Below, piece after piece: positions 1 to 5,835 of a stretch of DNA of 7,466 nucleotides (the first letter of the stretch is position 1; the number at the start of each line of letters is the position of its first letter). Below the pieces are notes generated by a model, which was given only the letters and a program-made list of their open reading frames with translations, was not told the origin of the DNA and ran no database searches. Source of the DNA: Promethearchaeota archaeon (lineage in GTDB: Archaea > Asgardarchaeota > Lokiarchaeia > Sigynarchaeales > SOKP01); contig JAHLWJ010000217.1 of NCBI GenBank assembly GCA_019057975.1, positions 1 through 7,466 on the forward strand, read 5' to 3'. The translations under genes and the position numbers were made by a program.

Positions 1-70
1 CTTCCATTTTAGTAGATAATTTTATACTATTTGGGTAGCTGGTTAATAACAATTGACCAATTTACTTGAG

Positions 71-102
71 TTAGCTGGTTACTTGGTTAATTAGTTAGCT
101 AG
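71..102 (+). repeat. Octamer tandem array, locus A forward arm
   Basis: Four consecutive 8-bp units are visible: TTAGCTGG, TTACTTGG, TTAATTAG and TTAGCTAG. They fit a degenerate consensus TTANYTRG. The stretch 70-88 is exactly complementary to 349-367 (19 bp), making this the left arm of a long inverted repeat with about 260 bases between the arms. Confidence 0.8.
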
Positions 103-201
103 TTAAAAATACAGATACAAGATTTATTAATCGTTAGTTTTAAATACAAGTTTTCAGTTATTGGTTATCAGTTTTTATAATCATAAGTTTATTAACTTTT
201 C

Positions 202-300
202 TGTCATTACCAGCTCCGATTTCTCGGAGTGTGGCAATCTCAAGTTGAGATTGCTTCCCCCATTTTCGCGGGGGCAGGCTTACTTCGTTTCGCTATGACA
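202..300. repeat. REP-like palindromic intergenic element
   Basis: The element is bounded by TGTCAT (202-207) and its complement ATGACA (295-300). Inside are three nested hairpins: CTCCGA/TCGGAG (214-229), the perfect CAATCTCAA-g-TTGAGATTG (235-253), and CCCCC/GGGGG (257-274). It is clearly richer in G+C than the flanking DNA. The TGTCATT start, CAATCTC core and ATGACA end resemble the dispersed 'GTCATTGCGAG...GCAATCTC' palindromic repeats found between genes in many bacterial genomes. That family link is from memory and this copy is diverged in its outer arms. Confidence 0.65.
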
Positions 301-342
301 TTTCTGTTTTTCCATTCTGAATTCTGTCTTCTGACTTCCTAA

Positions 343-374
343 CTAGCCAACCAAGTAACCAGCTAACAAACTAA
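343..374 (-). repeat. Octamer tandem array, locus A reverse arm
   Basis: Read on the minus strand the units are TTAGTTTG (374-367), TTAGCTGG (366-359), TTACTTGG (358-351) and TTGGCTAG (350-343), in exact 8-base register. It faces the array at 71-102, and 349-367 pairs perfectly with 70-88. Confidence 0.8.
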
Positions 375-385
375 CTAATTATACA

Positions 386-413
386 CGCTACCCGCCCTAC
401 GCTAAACGCTACA
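386..413 (+). repeat. CGCTANN heptamer array, locus A
   Basis: Four contiguous 7-bp units: CGCTACC, CGCCCTA, CGCTAAA and CGCTACA. The same units in nearly the same order recur at 2938-2965, and inverted at 6096-6123. The dodecamer-like ACTAACGACTAT follows at 423-434, just before the mcsB stop. Confidence 0.75.
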
Positions 414-437
414 CTATAATATACTAACGACTATTCA

Positions 438-1511
438 CTAACATCTAATCTCATTTCTAATCAATATCGCTCTTTGCAAATCTCGGTTAAAAGGATTTAA
501 ATCTTTGCCAGCTAACATTTGCAAATAAGCAGGTTGAATCAATAACATTAATTTATTTAGAGTACCTAATTTAAGATGGGGAATTATCCCTAACTCTACT
601 CCAAACCTTAATTTAGATAAAAGTTCCATTGCCTCCGCCGAAGAGATGATACGGGAACTACTCAAGATACCGTAAGCTCTCCAGGCTTGATCTTCCAATT
701 GATTTTTAGAATTAGATAAAAGTTCTTTCCTTACCTTCTGCTCCTTGTTTATTATCTGTTGATTAACCTTTTCTAAATTGTCAATAATTTCTTCTTCGGA
801 AAGACCTAAAGTAATTTGATTGGAAACCTGAAATAAATTTCCCATTACTTCAGTTCCCTCTCCATAAAATCCTCTTACCACATAGCCTATTTTAGATATG
901 GCTTTCAATATGTCATTTATACCATTTATCATTACTAATGCCGGTAAATGTAACATTACGGAAGCTCTCATCCCGGTTCCTACATTAGTGGGACAGGAAG
1001 TTAGATATCCTTCTTTTTCGCTAAAAGCATAGGTTACCTTTTTTTCAATTTCATCATCAATCTTATTAATAAGTTTCCAAATATTACTTAATTGTAATCC
1101 TGGAAGTAAATATTGAATTCGAAAATGGTCTTCCTCGTTAATCATTATGCTCAATGTCTCTTTTTGATTAAAAATACAACCCCTATAAAAACGTTTCTCT
1201 CTGGCATGATAAATACTAATTAGGTGTTTTTCAACTAAAAATTGATTTTCCTGGGGAGTCAACTCATCTAATAAAAGTAAATTAGAATCCCTAAAAAGAG
1301 AATCTTGTTCTATAACCTTTCGACTAAGCTCAAATATATTCTTTAGTTCGGCTTGTTCAGCCCTTGGGGAAAAAGGAATGCCTTCCACATTTCGAGCCAA
1401 TCTAATTCTTGAGCTTATTACAATATTAGATAAAGGACCTTGTCCATTGGTCCATTCAGCGGTAGATTCTTTCAAATTTTGCAATATTATACTGTTATCT
1501 TTATTTAGCAT
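438..1511 (-). CDS. mcsB: Protein-arginine kinase McsB
   Basis: McsB phosphorylates arginine side chains of proteins, marking misfolded clients for ClpC-ClpP. At 357 residues it is close to the usual length for the family. Visible hallmarks of the phosphagen-kinase fold are SSRIRLARN (residues 33-41), the NEEDH catalytic loop (125-129), CPTNVGTG with the conserved reactive cysteine C173, and the nucleotide-site stretch RGFYGEGTE. The C-terminal helical domain, characteristic of McsB, is complete (QPAYLQMLAG, FNRDLQRA). The ATG at 1511 is preceded by AAGG (1522-1519) with a 7-base spacer. The start lies inside the last codons of mcsA (11-bp overlap), which suggests translational coupling. The product needs McsA for activity in characterised Bacillota. 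No clpC follows; a repeat block begins four bases past the stop. Identity is very secure. Confidence 0.97.
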   Translation of the reverse strand: MLNKDNSIILQNLKESTAEWTNGQGPLSNIVISSRIRLARNVEGIPFSPRAEQAELKNIFELSRKVIEQDSLFRDSNLLLLDELTPQENQFLVEKHLISIYHAREKRFYRGCIFNQKETLSIMINEEDHFRIQYLLPGLQLSNIWKLINKIDDEIEKKVTYAFSEKEGYLTSCPTNVGTGMRASVMLHLPALVMINGINDILKAISKIGYVVRGFYGEGTEVMGNLFQVSNQITLGLSEEEIIDNLEKVNQQIINKEQKVRKELLSNSKNQLEDQAWRAYGILSSSRIISSAEAMELLSKLRFGVELGIIPHLKLGTLNKLMLLIQPAYLQMLAGKDLNPFNRDLQRAILIRNEIRC

Positions 1512-2034
1512 TTTTTTTCCTTAATACTCCTTCAAGCTTCAATATCTCATCTCTCATTTTTGCTGCCTTCTCGTATTCTTCTTTTAATACTAGTTCCTGC
1601 AATTCCTTTCTGAGTTGTTTGACCTTTCTTACTTTATTTAACTTGCCCCTGGAGTGTCGGGGGATTTTCCCCACATGCTCACTATTTCCATGCAACCTTC
1701 TTAAAAGAGGAGTCAATTGTTCTCTGAAATCCTGATAACATATGCTGCAGCCTAATTTACCAGACCGTTTAAAGTCATTATAGGTTAGTTGACAATTACT
1801 ACACTTTATCTCTTTGTCCGTAATAATTCCTTCCTCTTTGTGGTAAAGATCTATGGCGTTTAACAGGCCGGCCAGTAGATCATTAATATCAAACTGAGGA
1901 AGAGGAAGTACGGAAAATTTATCACCAAAGAGAGGGGCACAAGTTTTGCATAGATAAATCTCTGTTTTTTGTCCTCCAATAATTTTAGTAAAAGTTATGG
2001 TAGCTTCTTTTTTCTTACATATTTGACATAACAT
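1501..2034 (-). CDS. mcsA: McsA, zinc-finger/UVR activator of McsB
   Basis: McsA binds and activates the kinase McsB and, in Bacillota, also links to the CtsR heat-shock regulon and to metal tolerance. The 177-residue protein has four CxxC pairs: C3/C6 with C29/C32, and C78/C81 with C96/C99, forming two zinc-binding modules. A basic linker leads to a UVR-type helical hairpin at about residues 138-168 (LRKELQELVLKEEYEKAAKMRDEI region, abbreviated here by its ends), the motif shared with UvrB and ClpC. The ATG at 2034 is the first possible start, because an in-frame TAA lies directly upstream. Its GGAGG (2053-2049) is 14 bases away, longer than ideal. Transcription likely starts near 2088 from the promoter at 2095-2124. 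No CtsR gene precedes it; the next gene upstream is a CsoR-family repressor about 200 bp away. Confidence 0.95.
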   Translation of the reverse strand: MLCQICKKKEATITFTKIIGGQKTEIYLCKTCAPLFGDKFSVLPLPQFDINDLLAGLLNAIDLYHKEEGIITDKEIKCSNCQLTYNDFKRSGKLGCSICYQDFREQLTPLLRRLHGNSEHVGKIPRHSRGKLNKVRKVKQLRKELQELVLKEEYEKAAKMRDEILKLEGVLRKKNAK

Positions 2035-2048
2035 TTATATTTAGTTTT

Positions 2049-2053
2049 CCTCC
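2049..2053 (-). promoter_or_regulatory. Ribosome binding site of mcsA (long spacer)
   Basis: Minus-strand GGAGG lies 14 bases from the mcsA ATG. The in-frame stop immediately before that ATG rules out an upstream start, so the long spacing appears real and may lower initiation. Confidence 0.55.
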
Positions 2054-2094
2054 AATATTTCTTATCATTTCCCACTTACTTAAGTTCCGTTTAA

Positions 2095-2124
2095 ATTATA
2101 ATTTATAGCATAAATAATTGTCAA
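2095..2124 (-). promoter_or_regulatory. Sigma-A-type promoter of mcsA-mcsB
   Basis: On the minus strand a perfect -35 TTGACA (2124-2119) is followed after 18 bases by a perfect -10 TATAAT (2100-2095). The predicted start near 2088 gives a leader of about 54 bases before mcsA. I saw neither the tandem heptad typical of CtsR operators nor a CIRCE inverted repeat near it. Confidence 0.8.
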
Positions 2125-2240
2125 TTACTTCACGTCCAACTGATTCAGTAAATAATTTTTCTTTGAATCATTTTCGTTTTATTCCAGCTCCTTATTGCTG
2201 ATTTAAACATTCTATATTTAAACACTTCGGTGCTTATTTC

Positions 2241-2546
2241 TTATTTTATAAACTTCAATATCAATTCCATCACTTCATTAATCATATCCTGAGAGATATC
2301 ATCAGAAGAAACAGATGAATCAAACCAGGAATTAACATGGTTCTCTAAGATTAGTTTACTTGCTTGATTAAGGGCTGACTTAACCGCAGCCATTTGAACC
2401 ATAATATCCGAACAGGGTCTTTCTTCGATAACCATCCCCTGAATACCTCTGATTTGGCCTTCTATCCTTTTTAATCGGCTTAATATTTTTATTTTTTCTA
2501 ATCGATTAAAGTATGAGTCATTCATATTGGTGACAATACATCCCAT
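2241..2546 (-). CDS. CsoR/FrmR-family (DUF156) transcriptional repressor
   Basis: This is a small all-helical DNA-binding repressor of the CsoR/RcnR/FrmR/CstR family, which responds to metals, formaldehyde or persulfides. The 101-residue protein contains the family core SRLKRIEGQIRGIQ (23-36), the sensor cysteine C45 in RPCSDIMVQ, and H70 in LENHVNSWF, 25 residues later as in the family. The third copper ligand of true CsoR (a cysteine four residues after the histidine) is replaced by W74. Copper sensing is therefore doubtful, and a C-H pattern as in FrmR-like members fits better. The start is uncertain: ATG 2546 has only a weak AGGG upstream, and ATG 2525 (Met8) is an alternative. An operator-like dyad sits over the predicted transcription start, implying autoregulation. 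No copA, copZ, frmA or efflux gene lies nearby, so its target is unknown. Confidence 0.9.
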   Translation of the reverse strand: MGCIVTNMNDSYFNRLEKIKILSRLKRIEGQIRGIQGMVIEERPCSDIMVQMAAVKSALNQASKLILENHVNSWFDSSVSSDDISQDMINEVMELILKFIK

Positions 2547-2552
2547 ATTTAT

Positions 2553-2571
2553 TATACCCTATAGGGGTATA
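2553..2571. promoter_or_regulatory. CsoR-type operator
   Basis: TATACCC-TATAG-GGGTATA is a perfect 7-bp inverted repeat with a 5-bp centre. The flanking AT with inner C/G tracts is the established design of CsoR/CstR-family operators. It lies between the promoter -10 (2575-2580) and the start codon (2546), over the expected +1, a good position for autorepression. Confidence 0.75.
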
Positions 2572-2574
2572 TTA

Positions 2575-2603
2575 ATAATATAACTAAATATCCGAATTGT
2601 CAA
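2575..2603 (-). promoter_or_regulatory. Promoter of the CsoR-family gene
   Basis: The minus strand has a perfect TTGACA (2603-2598), a 17-base spacer and TATTAT (2580-2575, five of six). Predicted transcription would begin near 2568, inside the operator. A second TATAAT (2556-2551) overlaps the operator but lacks a good -35. Confidence 0.7.
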
Positions 2604-2618
2604 GCTTTCTCGTATATC

Positions 2619-2636
2619 GTATACCATATTGTATAC
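2619..2636. promoter_or_regulatory. GTATAC-N6-GTATAC dyad, possible operator
   Basis: Two self-palindromic GTATAC hexamers lie 12 bases apart, 16 bases upstream of the CsoR-family promoter -35. The layout resembles a binding site for a dimeric regulator, but it could be chance in AT-rich DNA. No regulator is assigned. Confidence 0.3.
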
Positions 2637-2644
2637 ATAATTTG

Positions 2645-2676
2645 TTAGTTGGTTAGCTAGTTACCTGGTTAACTGG
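2645..2676 (+). repeat. Octamer tandem array, locus B forward arm 1
   Basis: Four contiguous 8-bp units: TTAGTTGG, TTAGCTAG, TTACCTGG and TTAACTGG, followed by a partial TTAAGG. Same family as at 71-102. Confidence 0.8.
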
Positions 2677-2723
2677 TTAAGGAAACAGAAGAAGGAAGCC
2701 CTATTAGTATCTCATGAAGATAG

Positions 2724-2755
2724 TTAGCCGATTAGCCAGTTTACCGGTTGCCCGG
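2724..2755 (+). repeat. Octamer tandem array, locus B forward arm 2
   Basis: Four units: TTAGCCGA, TTAGCCAG, TTTACCGG and TTGCCCGG. Positions 2739-2757 pair with 2845-2863 at 16 of 19 positions, so this arm and the reverse array can form a stem. Confidence 0.7.
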
Positions 2756-2846
2756 TTGATGAATTAAGATCAGGTTGGTTAACTATTTTAGCTAACTTTT
2801 ATCTTACAACTGAGAACTCGTATTTGAAATTAATAACTATAATTAA

Positions 2847-2894
2847 CTGGCCAACTGGTAAACAGGGTAACTGGGTAACCAACTAGCTAATTAA
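2847..2894 (-). repeat. Octamer tandem array, locus B reverse arm
   Basis: On the minus strand six units run in strict register: TTAATTAG, CTAGTTGG, TTACCCAG, TTACCCTG, TTTACCAG and TTGGCCAG. It is the longest octamer array in the window and faces the two forward arrays to its left. Confidence 0.8.
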
Positions 2895-2937
2895 CTTGTA
2901 TTTTGTATTTTTCTTACACTTATTACCCGTACCTATA

Positions 2938-2965
2938 CGCTAAACGCTACCCGCTCTACGCTAAT
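2938..2965 (+). repeat. CGCTANN heptamer array, locus B
   Basis: Four 7-bp units: CGCTAAA, CGCTACC, CGCTCTA and CGCTAAT. Positions 2944-2964 match 385-405 at 20 of 21 bases. The dodecamer ACTAACGACTAA (2971-2982) follows six bases later. Confidence 0.75.
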
Positions 2966-2986
2966 TCTATACTAACGACTAATCGA

Positions 2987-3016
2987 TTGGCTAACTAAAT
3001 AATAGCGTGATATAAT
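2987..3016 (+). promoter_or_regulatory. Extended -10 promoter of the Mut7-C gene
   Basis: TTGGCT (2987-2992, four of six) is followed after 18 bases by TATAAT (3011-3016), preceded by TGA (3008-3010), giving an extended -10. The start would be near 3023, leaving a leader of about 90 bases. The -35 lies just past the dodecamer repeat, so repeat turnover could affect this promoter. Confidence 0.6.
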
Positions 3017-3114
3017 AATTTAAAGATAATTTTTTAGTTTATTTACAATTATATGACAAAAATATATCAAAAAAGAAAAGGTAAATATTCTTAGAATAAG
3101 TTTGATATGGAAAA

Positions 3115-3633
3115 ATGAAGGAAAATAATAATATAGCAGAAAAAGAAGAAGAAATAAAATTCTTAGCAGACAGAATGTTGGGTAAATTAGTTAAATGGCT
3201 GCGCATTTTAGGCTACGATACCACTTACCCTTCCTTCAGTGATGATTTATCTCTCATCCTAATTGCCCGGCAAGAGAATAGAATATTACTAACCAGAGAT
3301 ACTAATCTAATTAAAAGACGGAACATCTGTGATTTTTTATTTATAAAAAGTGATCAATGGGAAGAACAATTATTAGAAGTAATAAGGGGATTAAAATTAA
3401 AAATTGATTTTGGTCCAAAAATATTTTCTCGTTGTTCTCTATGCAACACCCCCACTAAAAATATTGATAAAAAAGAAGTTAAAACCCGTGTGCCTCCTTA
3501 TGTATTTTTAACTCAGGACAAGTTTGTTTATTGCCCTTCTTGTAAAAAATATTACTGGAGAGGGACTCACTGGCAAAGAATGGCAAAAATAATTAAAGAA
3601 TTGTCCTTTAATGGATCAGGAAATAACTCTTAA
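3115..3633 (+). CDS. Mut7-C RNase-domain (PIN-like, DUF82) zinc-ribbon protein
   Basis: The Mut7-C domain is a PIN-like fold with a C-terminal zinc ribbon, predicted to be an RNase; most bacterial members are uncharacterised. The core begins at IKFLADRMLGKLVKWLRILGYD (14-35, partly quoted from the family pattern LADxMLGxLxxWLRxLGYDT). D19, D43/D44 and TRD (60-62) supply the acidic residues expected for metal-dependent cleavage. The zinc ribbon has C107/C110 and C140/C143, and WRGTHW (148-153) follows. At 172 residues it has a normal length with a 14-residue acidic N-terminal extension. ATG 3115 is the first in-frame start after a TGA at 3103, but its upstream ribosome site is weak. It runs divergently from the CsoR-family gene and converges on pgk with 48 bp between stops. 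No toxin-antitoxin partner is present. Confidence 0.88.
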   Translation: MKENNNIAEKEEEIKFLADRMLGKLVKWLRILGYDTTYPSFSDDLSLILIARQENRILLTRDTNLIKRRNICDFLFIKSDQWEEQLLEVIRGLKLKIDFGPKIFSRCSLCNTPTKNIDKKEVKTRVPPYVFLTQDKFVYCPSCKKYYWRGTHWQRMAKIIKELSFNGSGNNS

Positions 3634-3681
3634 AGGATAAACTAAAAATCGCTCCCTCATAATTTTAATTAAAATATATTT

Positions 3682-4881
3682 TTATTTTTCTGGTAAAACC
3701 TCTATGCCAGGAAGTTTTTTCCCACCTAAAAATTCTAAAGAAGCTCCACCGCCGGTAGAAATATGAGTCATCTTCGCTGCTAACCCTGCATTTTCGATTG
3801 CAGCAATAGAATCTCCGCCACCAATTATCGTTACGGCTTTCCCCTCCATATCTGCCAATATTTTTGCTATTCTATTGGTTCTCTTAGCATATTTTTTTAT
3901 CTCAAATATTCCTACCGGTCCATTCCAGAATATAGTCCTTGCCATTTTAATCTCTTTTTCAAATATGGCCATAGATTTGTCGCCCAAATCTACTCCTATT
4001 ACATCCTTAGGAATATCCTTTATTTCTACCACTTTACTCTCTGTTCTTTCTGTCGCTTCTTTGGCTATTTCTAAATCAACCGGTAAAATTATTTTATTTC
4101 CCTGTTCTTCGGCTTTCTTTAACATTTTCTTAACTATTCCTAAGTCATACTCTTCTAATAGTAAATTGCGTACCTTATGCCCTAAAGCAGCTAAACAGGT
4201 ATAGCTCATTCCACCGGCAATCAATATTCTATCTGCAATATCTAATAAATTCTGGACAATTTCTATTTTCCCGGATACCTTTGCTCCCCCCAATAGTACC
4301 ACAAAAGGACTTTTGGGATTCTCCAATAAATTGCTCAACACCTCTATTTCTCTAGCCATTAAAAATCCGGCATAAGATGGCAACATCCTGGCTACACCAA
4401 CAGTAGAAGCGTGAGCTCGGTGAGCTGTACCAAAAGCATCGTTTACAAAAATATTAGCCAATTTAGCCAACGTCCTGGAAAATTCCGGATTGTTTTTTTC
4501 TTCTTCAGGATGAAATCTTAAATTTTCTAATAGTGCTATTTCGCCTGGTTGTAATTTCACAATTTCTTCTTCTACTTCTTTGCCTATACAATTATCAAGT
4601 TTTTTAACTTTCTGCCCTAATAATTCACTCAATCTAAGGGCAACAGGGTTAAGTCTTAATTTCTCTACTATCTTCCCTTTGGGACGGCCTAAATGGCTCA
4701 TCAAAATCACTTTAGCTTGATGAGAAGTTAAATATTTAATAGTAGGAAGAGCTGCCTTTATCCTTGTATCATCAGTAATCTCTAATTCTTTGTTTAGAGG
4801 AACATTAAAATCAACCCTAACCAATACTCTTTTATTTGCTAATTGATTTTTATCTAAATCTTTGATAGTCCTTTTTTGCAT
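3682..4881 (-). CDS. pgk: Phosphoglycerate kinase
   Basis: Pgk converts 1,3-bisphosphoglycerate and ADP to 3-phosphoglycerate and ATP in cytosolic glycolysis, and runs in reverse in gluconeogenesis. With the ATG at 4881 the protein has 399 residues, the normal bacterial size. Landmarks in order are RVDFNVP (22-28), DDTRI, MSHLGRPKG, ENLRFHPEE, VNDAFGTAHRAHAST, LLGGAKVSGK, the FWNGPVGIFE hinge region, GGGDS and STGGGAS (375-381). The frame extends to a TTG at 4890, but GGAGG (4895-4891) abuts that codon, leaving no spacer. GGAGG lies 9 bases before the ATG at 4881, so the ATG is the better start. The gene stands alone; gap, tpiA, gpm and eno, its usual neighbours, are absent. DUF554 lies upstream on the same strand, but a 190-bp gap with its own promoter suggests separate transcription. 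Confidence 0.97.
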   Translation of the reverse strand: MQKRTIKDLDKNQLANKRVLVRVDFNVPLNKELEITDDTRIKAALPTIKYLTSHQAKVILMSHLGRPKGKIVEKLRLNPVALRLSELLGQKVKKLDNCIGKEVEEEIVKLQPGEIALLENLRFHPEEEKNNPEFSRTLAKLANIFVNDAFGTAHRAHASTVGVARMLPSYAGFLMAREIEVLSNLLENPKSPFVVLLGGAKVSGKIEIVQNLLDIADRILIAGGMSYTCLAALGHKVRNLLLEEYDLGIVKKMLKKAEEQGNKIILPVDLEIAKEATERTESKVVEIKDIPKDVIGVDLGDKSMAIFEKEIKMARTIFWNGPVGIFEIKKYAKRTNRIAKILADMEGKAVTIIGGGDSIAAIENAGLAAKMTHISTGGGASLEFLGGKKLPGIEVLPEK

Positions 4882-4890
4882 CTTATACAA

Positions 4891-4895
4891 CCTCC
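4891..4895 (-). promoter_or_regulatory. Ribosome binding site that decides the pgk start
   Basis: GGAGG on the minus strand is 9 bases from the ATG at 4881 and 0 bases from the in-frame TTG at 4890. The spacing selects the ATG. Confidence 0.85.
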
Positions 4896-4967
4896 AATTT
4901 TCTAAATAGCTGTATAACGTTTAATTTTAATACTCTATACATAATTCGATTTAATACAACAAATTTA

Positions 4968-4996
4968 ATTATACAACTAAAAAATCTACTAATCAA
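4968..4996 (-). promoter_or_regulatory. Probable pgk promoter
   Basis: The minus strand shows TTGATT (4996-4991, four of six), a 17-base spacer and TATAAT (4973-4968). The start near 4961 gives a leader of about 80 bases. The region is very AT-rich, so chance matches are possible. Confidence 0.5.
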
Positions 4997-5071
4997 TAAA
5001 ATTTATAAAATTGTCATTTGTAGGATTTCACTTTTTAAAAATGCACCAAACAAACACCCCTGTTAAGTTTT

Positions 5072-5755
5072 TTAGTTAAAAGTAGCTGCTAAAAAAGCAG
5101 CGACCAGGATGGCAGGGAGTAGATTTCCTATCTTAATCTTTTTTATCTTCAATAATCCAAAGCCTATTCCTAATATTAAAATTCCTCCCACTGCAGTCAT
5201 CTCGTTTATTACTTCCGGGGAGAGAAAATCTTTTATTGATCGGGCCAGCAGGGTAATTCCTCCCTGATATAAAAAAACTGGAATCGCAGAAAACAATACT
5301 CCTAATCCCATGGCGGCAGTAAAAGCGATAGAGGTGAGTCCATCTAATAAAGATTTAGTATAAAGTATATCCGGATTACCGCTTAATCCCTCTTTTAGGG
5401 CACCCATTATTGCCATGGACCCTACACAATATAGCAGGCTGGCAGTTACAAATCCTTCTACAAATCTTTCTGAAGAATTACTGCTTTTAAATTTTAGCTT
5501 AACTCTTTCTCCAAATTTTTCCAGACCTTCTTCAATGCCTATCACCTCTCCAATTATCCCGCCTATTGTCAGAGAGAATATCAGCAATAATATATTATCT
5601 GTTTTAAGAGCCATTTGCATACCAATCAATAGGGAAGCTAGCCCCAAGGCTTGCATAACAATCTTCCCAATCTTTTCAGGAAATTTACTCTTTAAAATAA
5701 ATCCCACTGAACACCCTAATAAAATAGCAATTACATTTACTATGGTTCCTTTCAT
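5072..5755 (-). CDS. DUF554 family membrane protein
   Basis: This is a polytopic inner-membrane protein of the DUF554 family (E. coli YqgA and B. subtilis YdfK type); its biochemical role is unknown. The 227 residues hold about seven hydrophobic segments, near 3-22, 32-50, 54-73, 100-120, 140-170, 188-205 and 209-226. The best-conserved block is present: VGSMAIMGAL (111-120), then a loop with LLDG (136-139), TAAMGLGV (146-153) and YQGG (163-166), and a glycine-rich VGGILILGIGFGLL near the C-terminus. ATG 5755 has AAGGAAG (5770-5764) at good spacing. pgk lies 190 bp downstream on the same strand. Full length with no sign of damage. Confidence 0.9.
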   Translation of the reverse strand: MKGTIVNVIAILLGCSVGFILKSKFPEKIGKIVMQALGLASLLIGMQMALKTDNILLLIFSLTIGGIIGEVIGIEEGLEKFGERVKLKFKSSNSSERFVEGFVTASLLYCVGSMAIMGALKEGLSGNPDILYTKSLLDGLTSIAFTAAMGLGVLFSAIPVFLYQGGITLLARSIKDFLSPEVINEMTAVGGILILGIGFGLLKIKKIKIGNLLPAILVAAFLAATFN

Positions 5756-5806
5756 TTATGTTTCTTCCTTTTAAATAGTTTTAATATTCTGATTGATATT
5801 TTATTT

Positions 5807-5835
5807 ATTATACACCAAAATATAATAATTGATAA
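5807..5835 (-). promoter_or_regulatory. Probable promoter of the DUF554 gene
   Basis: Minus-strand TTATCA (5835-5830, four of six), 17-base spacer and a perfect TATAAT (5812-5807). The predicted start near 5800 gives a leader of about 45 bases before the DUF554 ATG. Confidence 0.5.

Larger units (their letters stand above)
1..437. other. Gene-free repeat-rich region downstream of mcsB
   Basis: No open frame with coding character runs in from the left edge; all three plus-strand frames stop within the first 60 bases. The block holds two inverted octamer arrays (71-102 and 343-374), a palindromic REP-like element (202-300), a CGCTANN heptamer array (386-413) and a dodecamer (423-434) ending four bases before the mcsB stop codon. 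mcsB transcripts would read leftward into this block, so its inverted repeats would be transcribed unless a terminator lies within. I see no classic GC-rich hairpin followed by a T-run for the minus strand. clpC, the usual downstream neighbour of mcsB, is not here. Confidence 0.75.
2604..3114. other. Gene-free region between divergent genes, repeat-rich
   Basis: This spacer separates the CsoR-family gene (leftward) from the Mut7-C gene (rightward). From left to right it has a GTATAC-N6-GTATAC dyad (2619-2636), forward octamer arrays (2645-2676 and 2724-2755), a reverse octamer array (2847-2894), a CGCTANN heptamer array (2938-2965), the dodecamer ACTAACGACTAA (2971-2982) and a promoter (2987-3016). 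The only short frame in the leader is a 13-codon one at 3053-3094 without a convincing ribosome site, which I do not call. Confidence 0.75.

Noticed and set aside
1..437. CRISPR array suggested by the dense repeats
   Set aside because: Repeats are 7-8 bp, contiguous and degenerate, with no 20-40 bp identical repeats or unique spacers, and no cas gene.
2218..2236. Possible terminator hairpin after the CsoR-family gene (CAC-TTCG-GTG)
   Set aside because: Only three contiguous base pairs, then a mismatch, and no T-run follows on the minus strand.
3053..3094. 13-codon frame in the leader of the Mut7-C gene
   Set aside because: It lacks an upstream ribosome site and looks like chance in AT-rich DNA. 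A three-codon ATG-GAA-AAA-TGA at 3107 overlapping the start codon is likewise unsupported.
3662..3690. Palindrome ATTTTAATTAAAAT followed by T-rich DNA between the Mut7-C and pgk stops
   Set aside because: The stem is entirely A-T, so it would be weak; in DNA this AT-rich it is not convincing as a terminator.
3875..4204. Open frame on the plus strand within pgk
   Set aside because: It is antisense to a fully conserved pgk and has no recognisable domain or ribosome site.
5415..5774. Open frame on the plus strand opposite DUF554
   Set aside because: It is the antisense shadow of a conserved membrane protein gene; its composition reflects the complement of hydrophobic codons.
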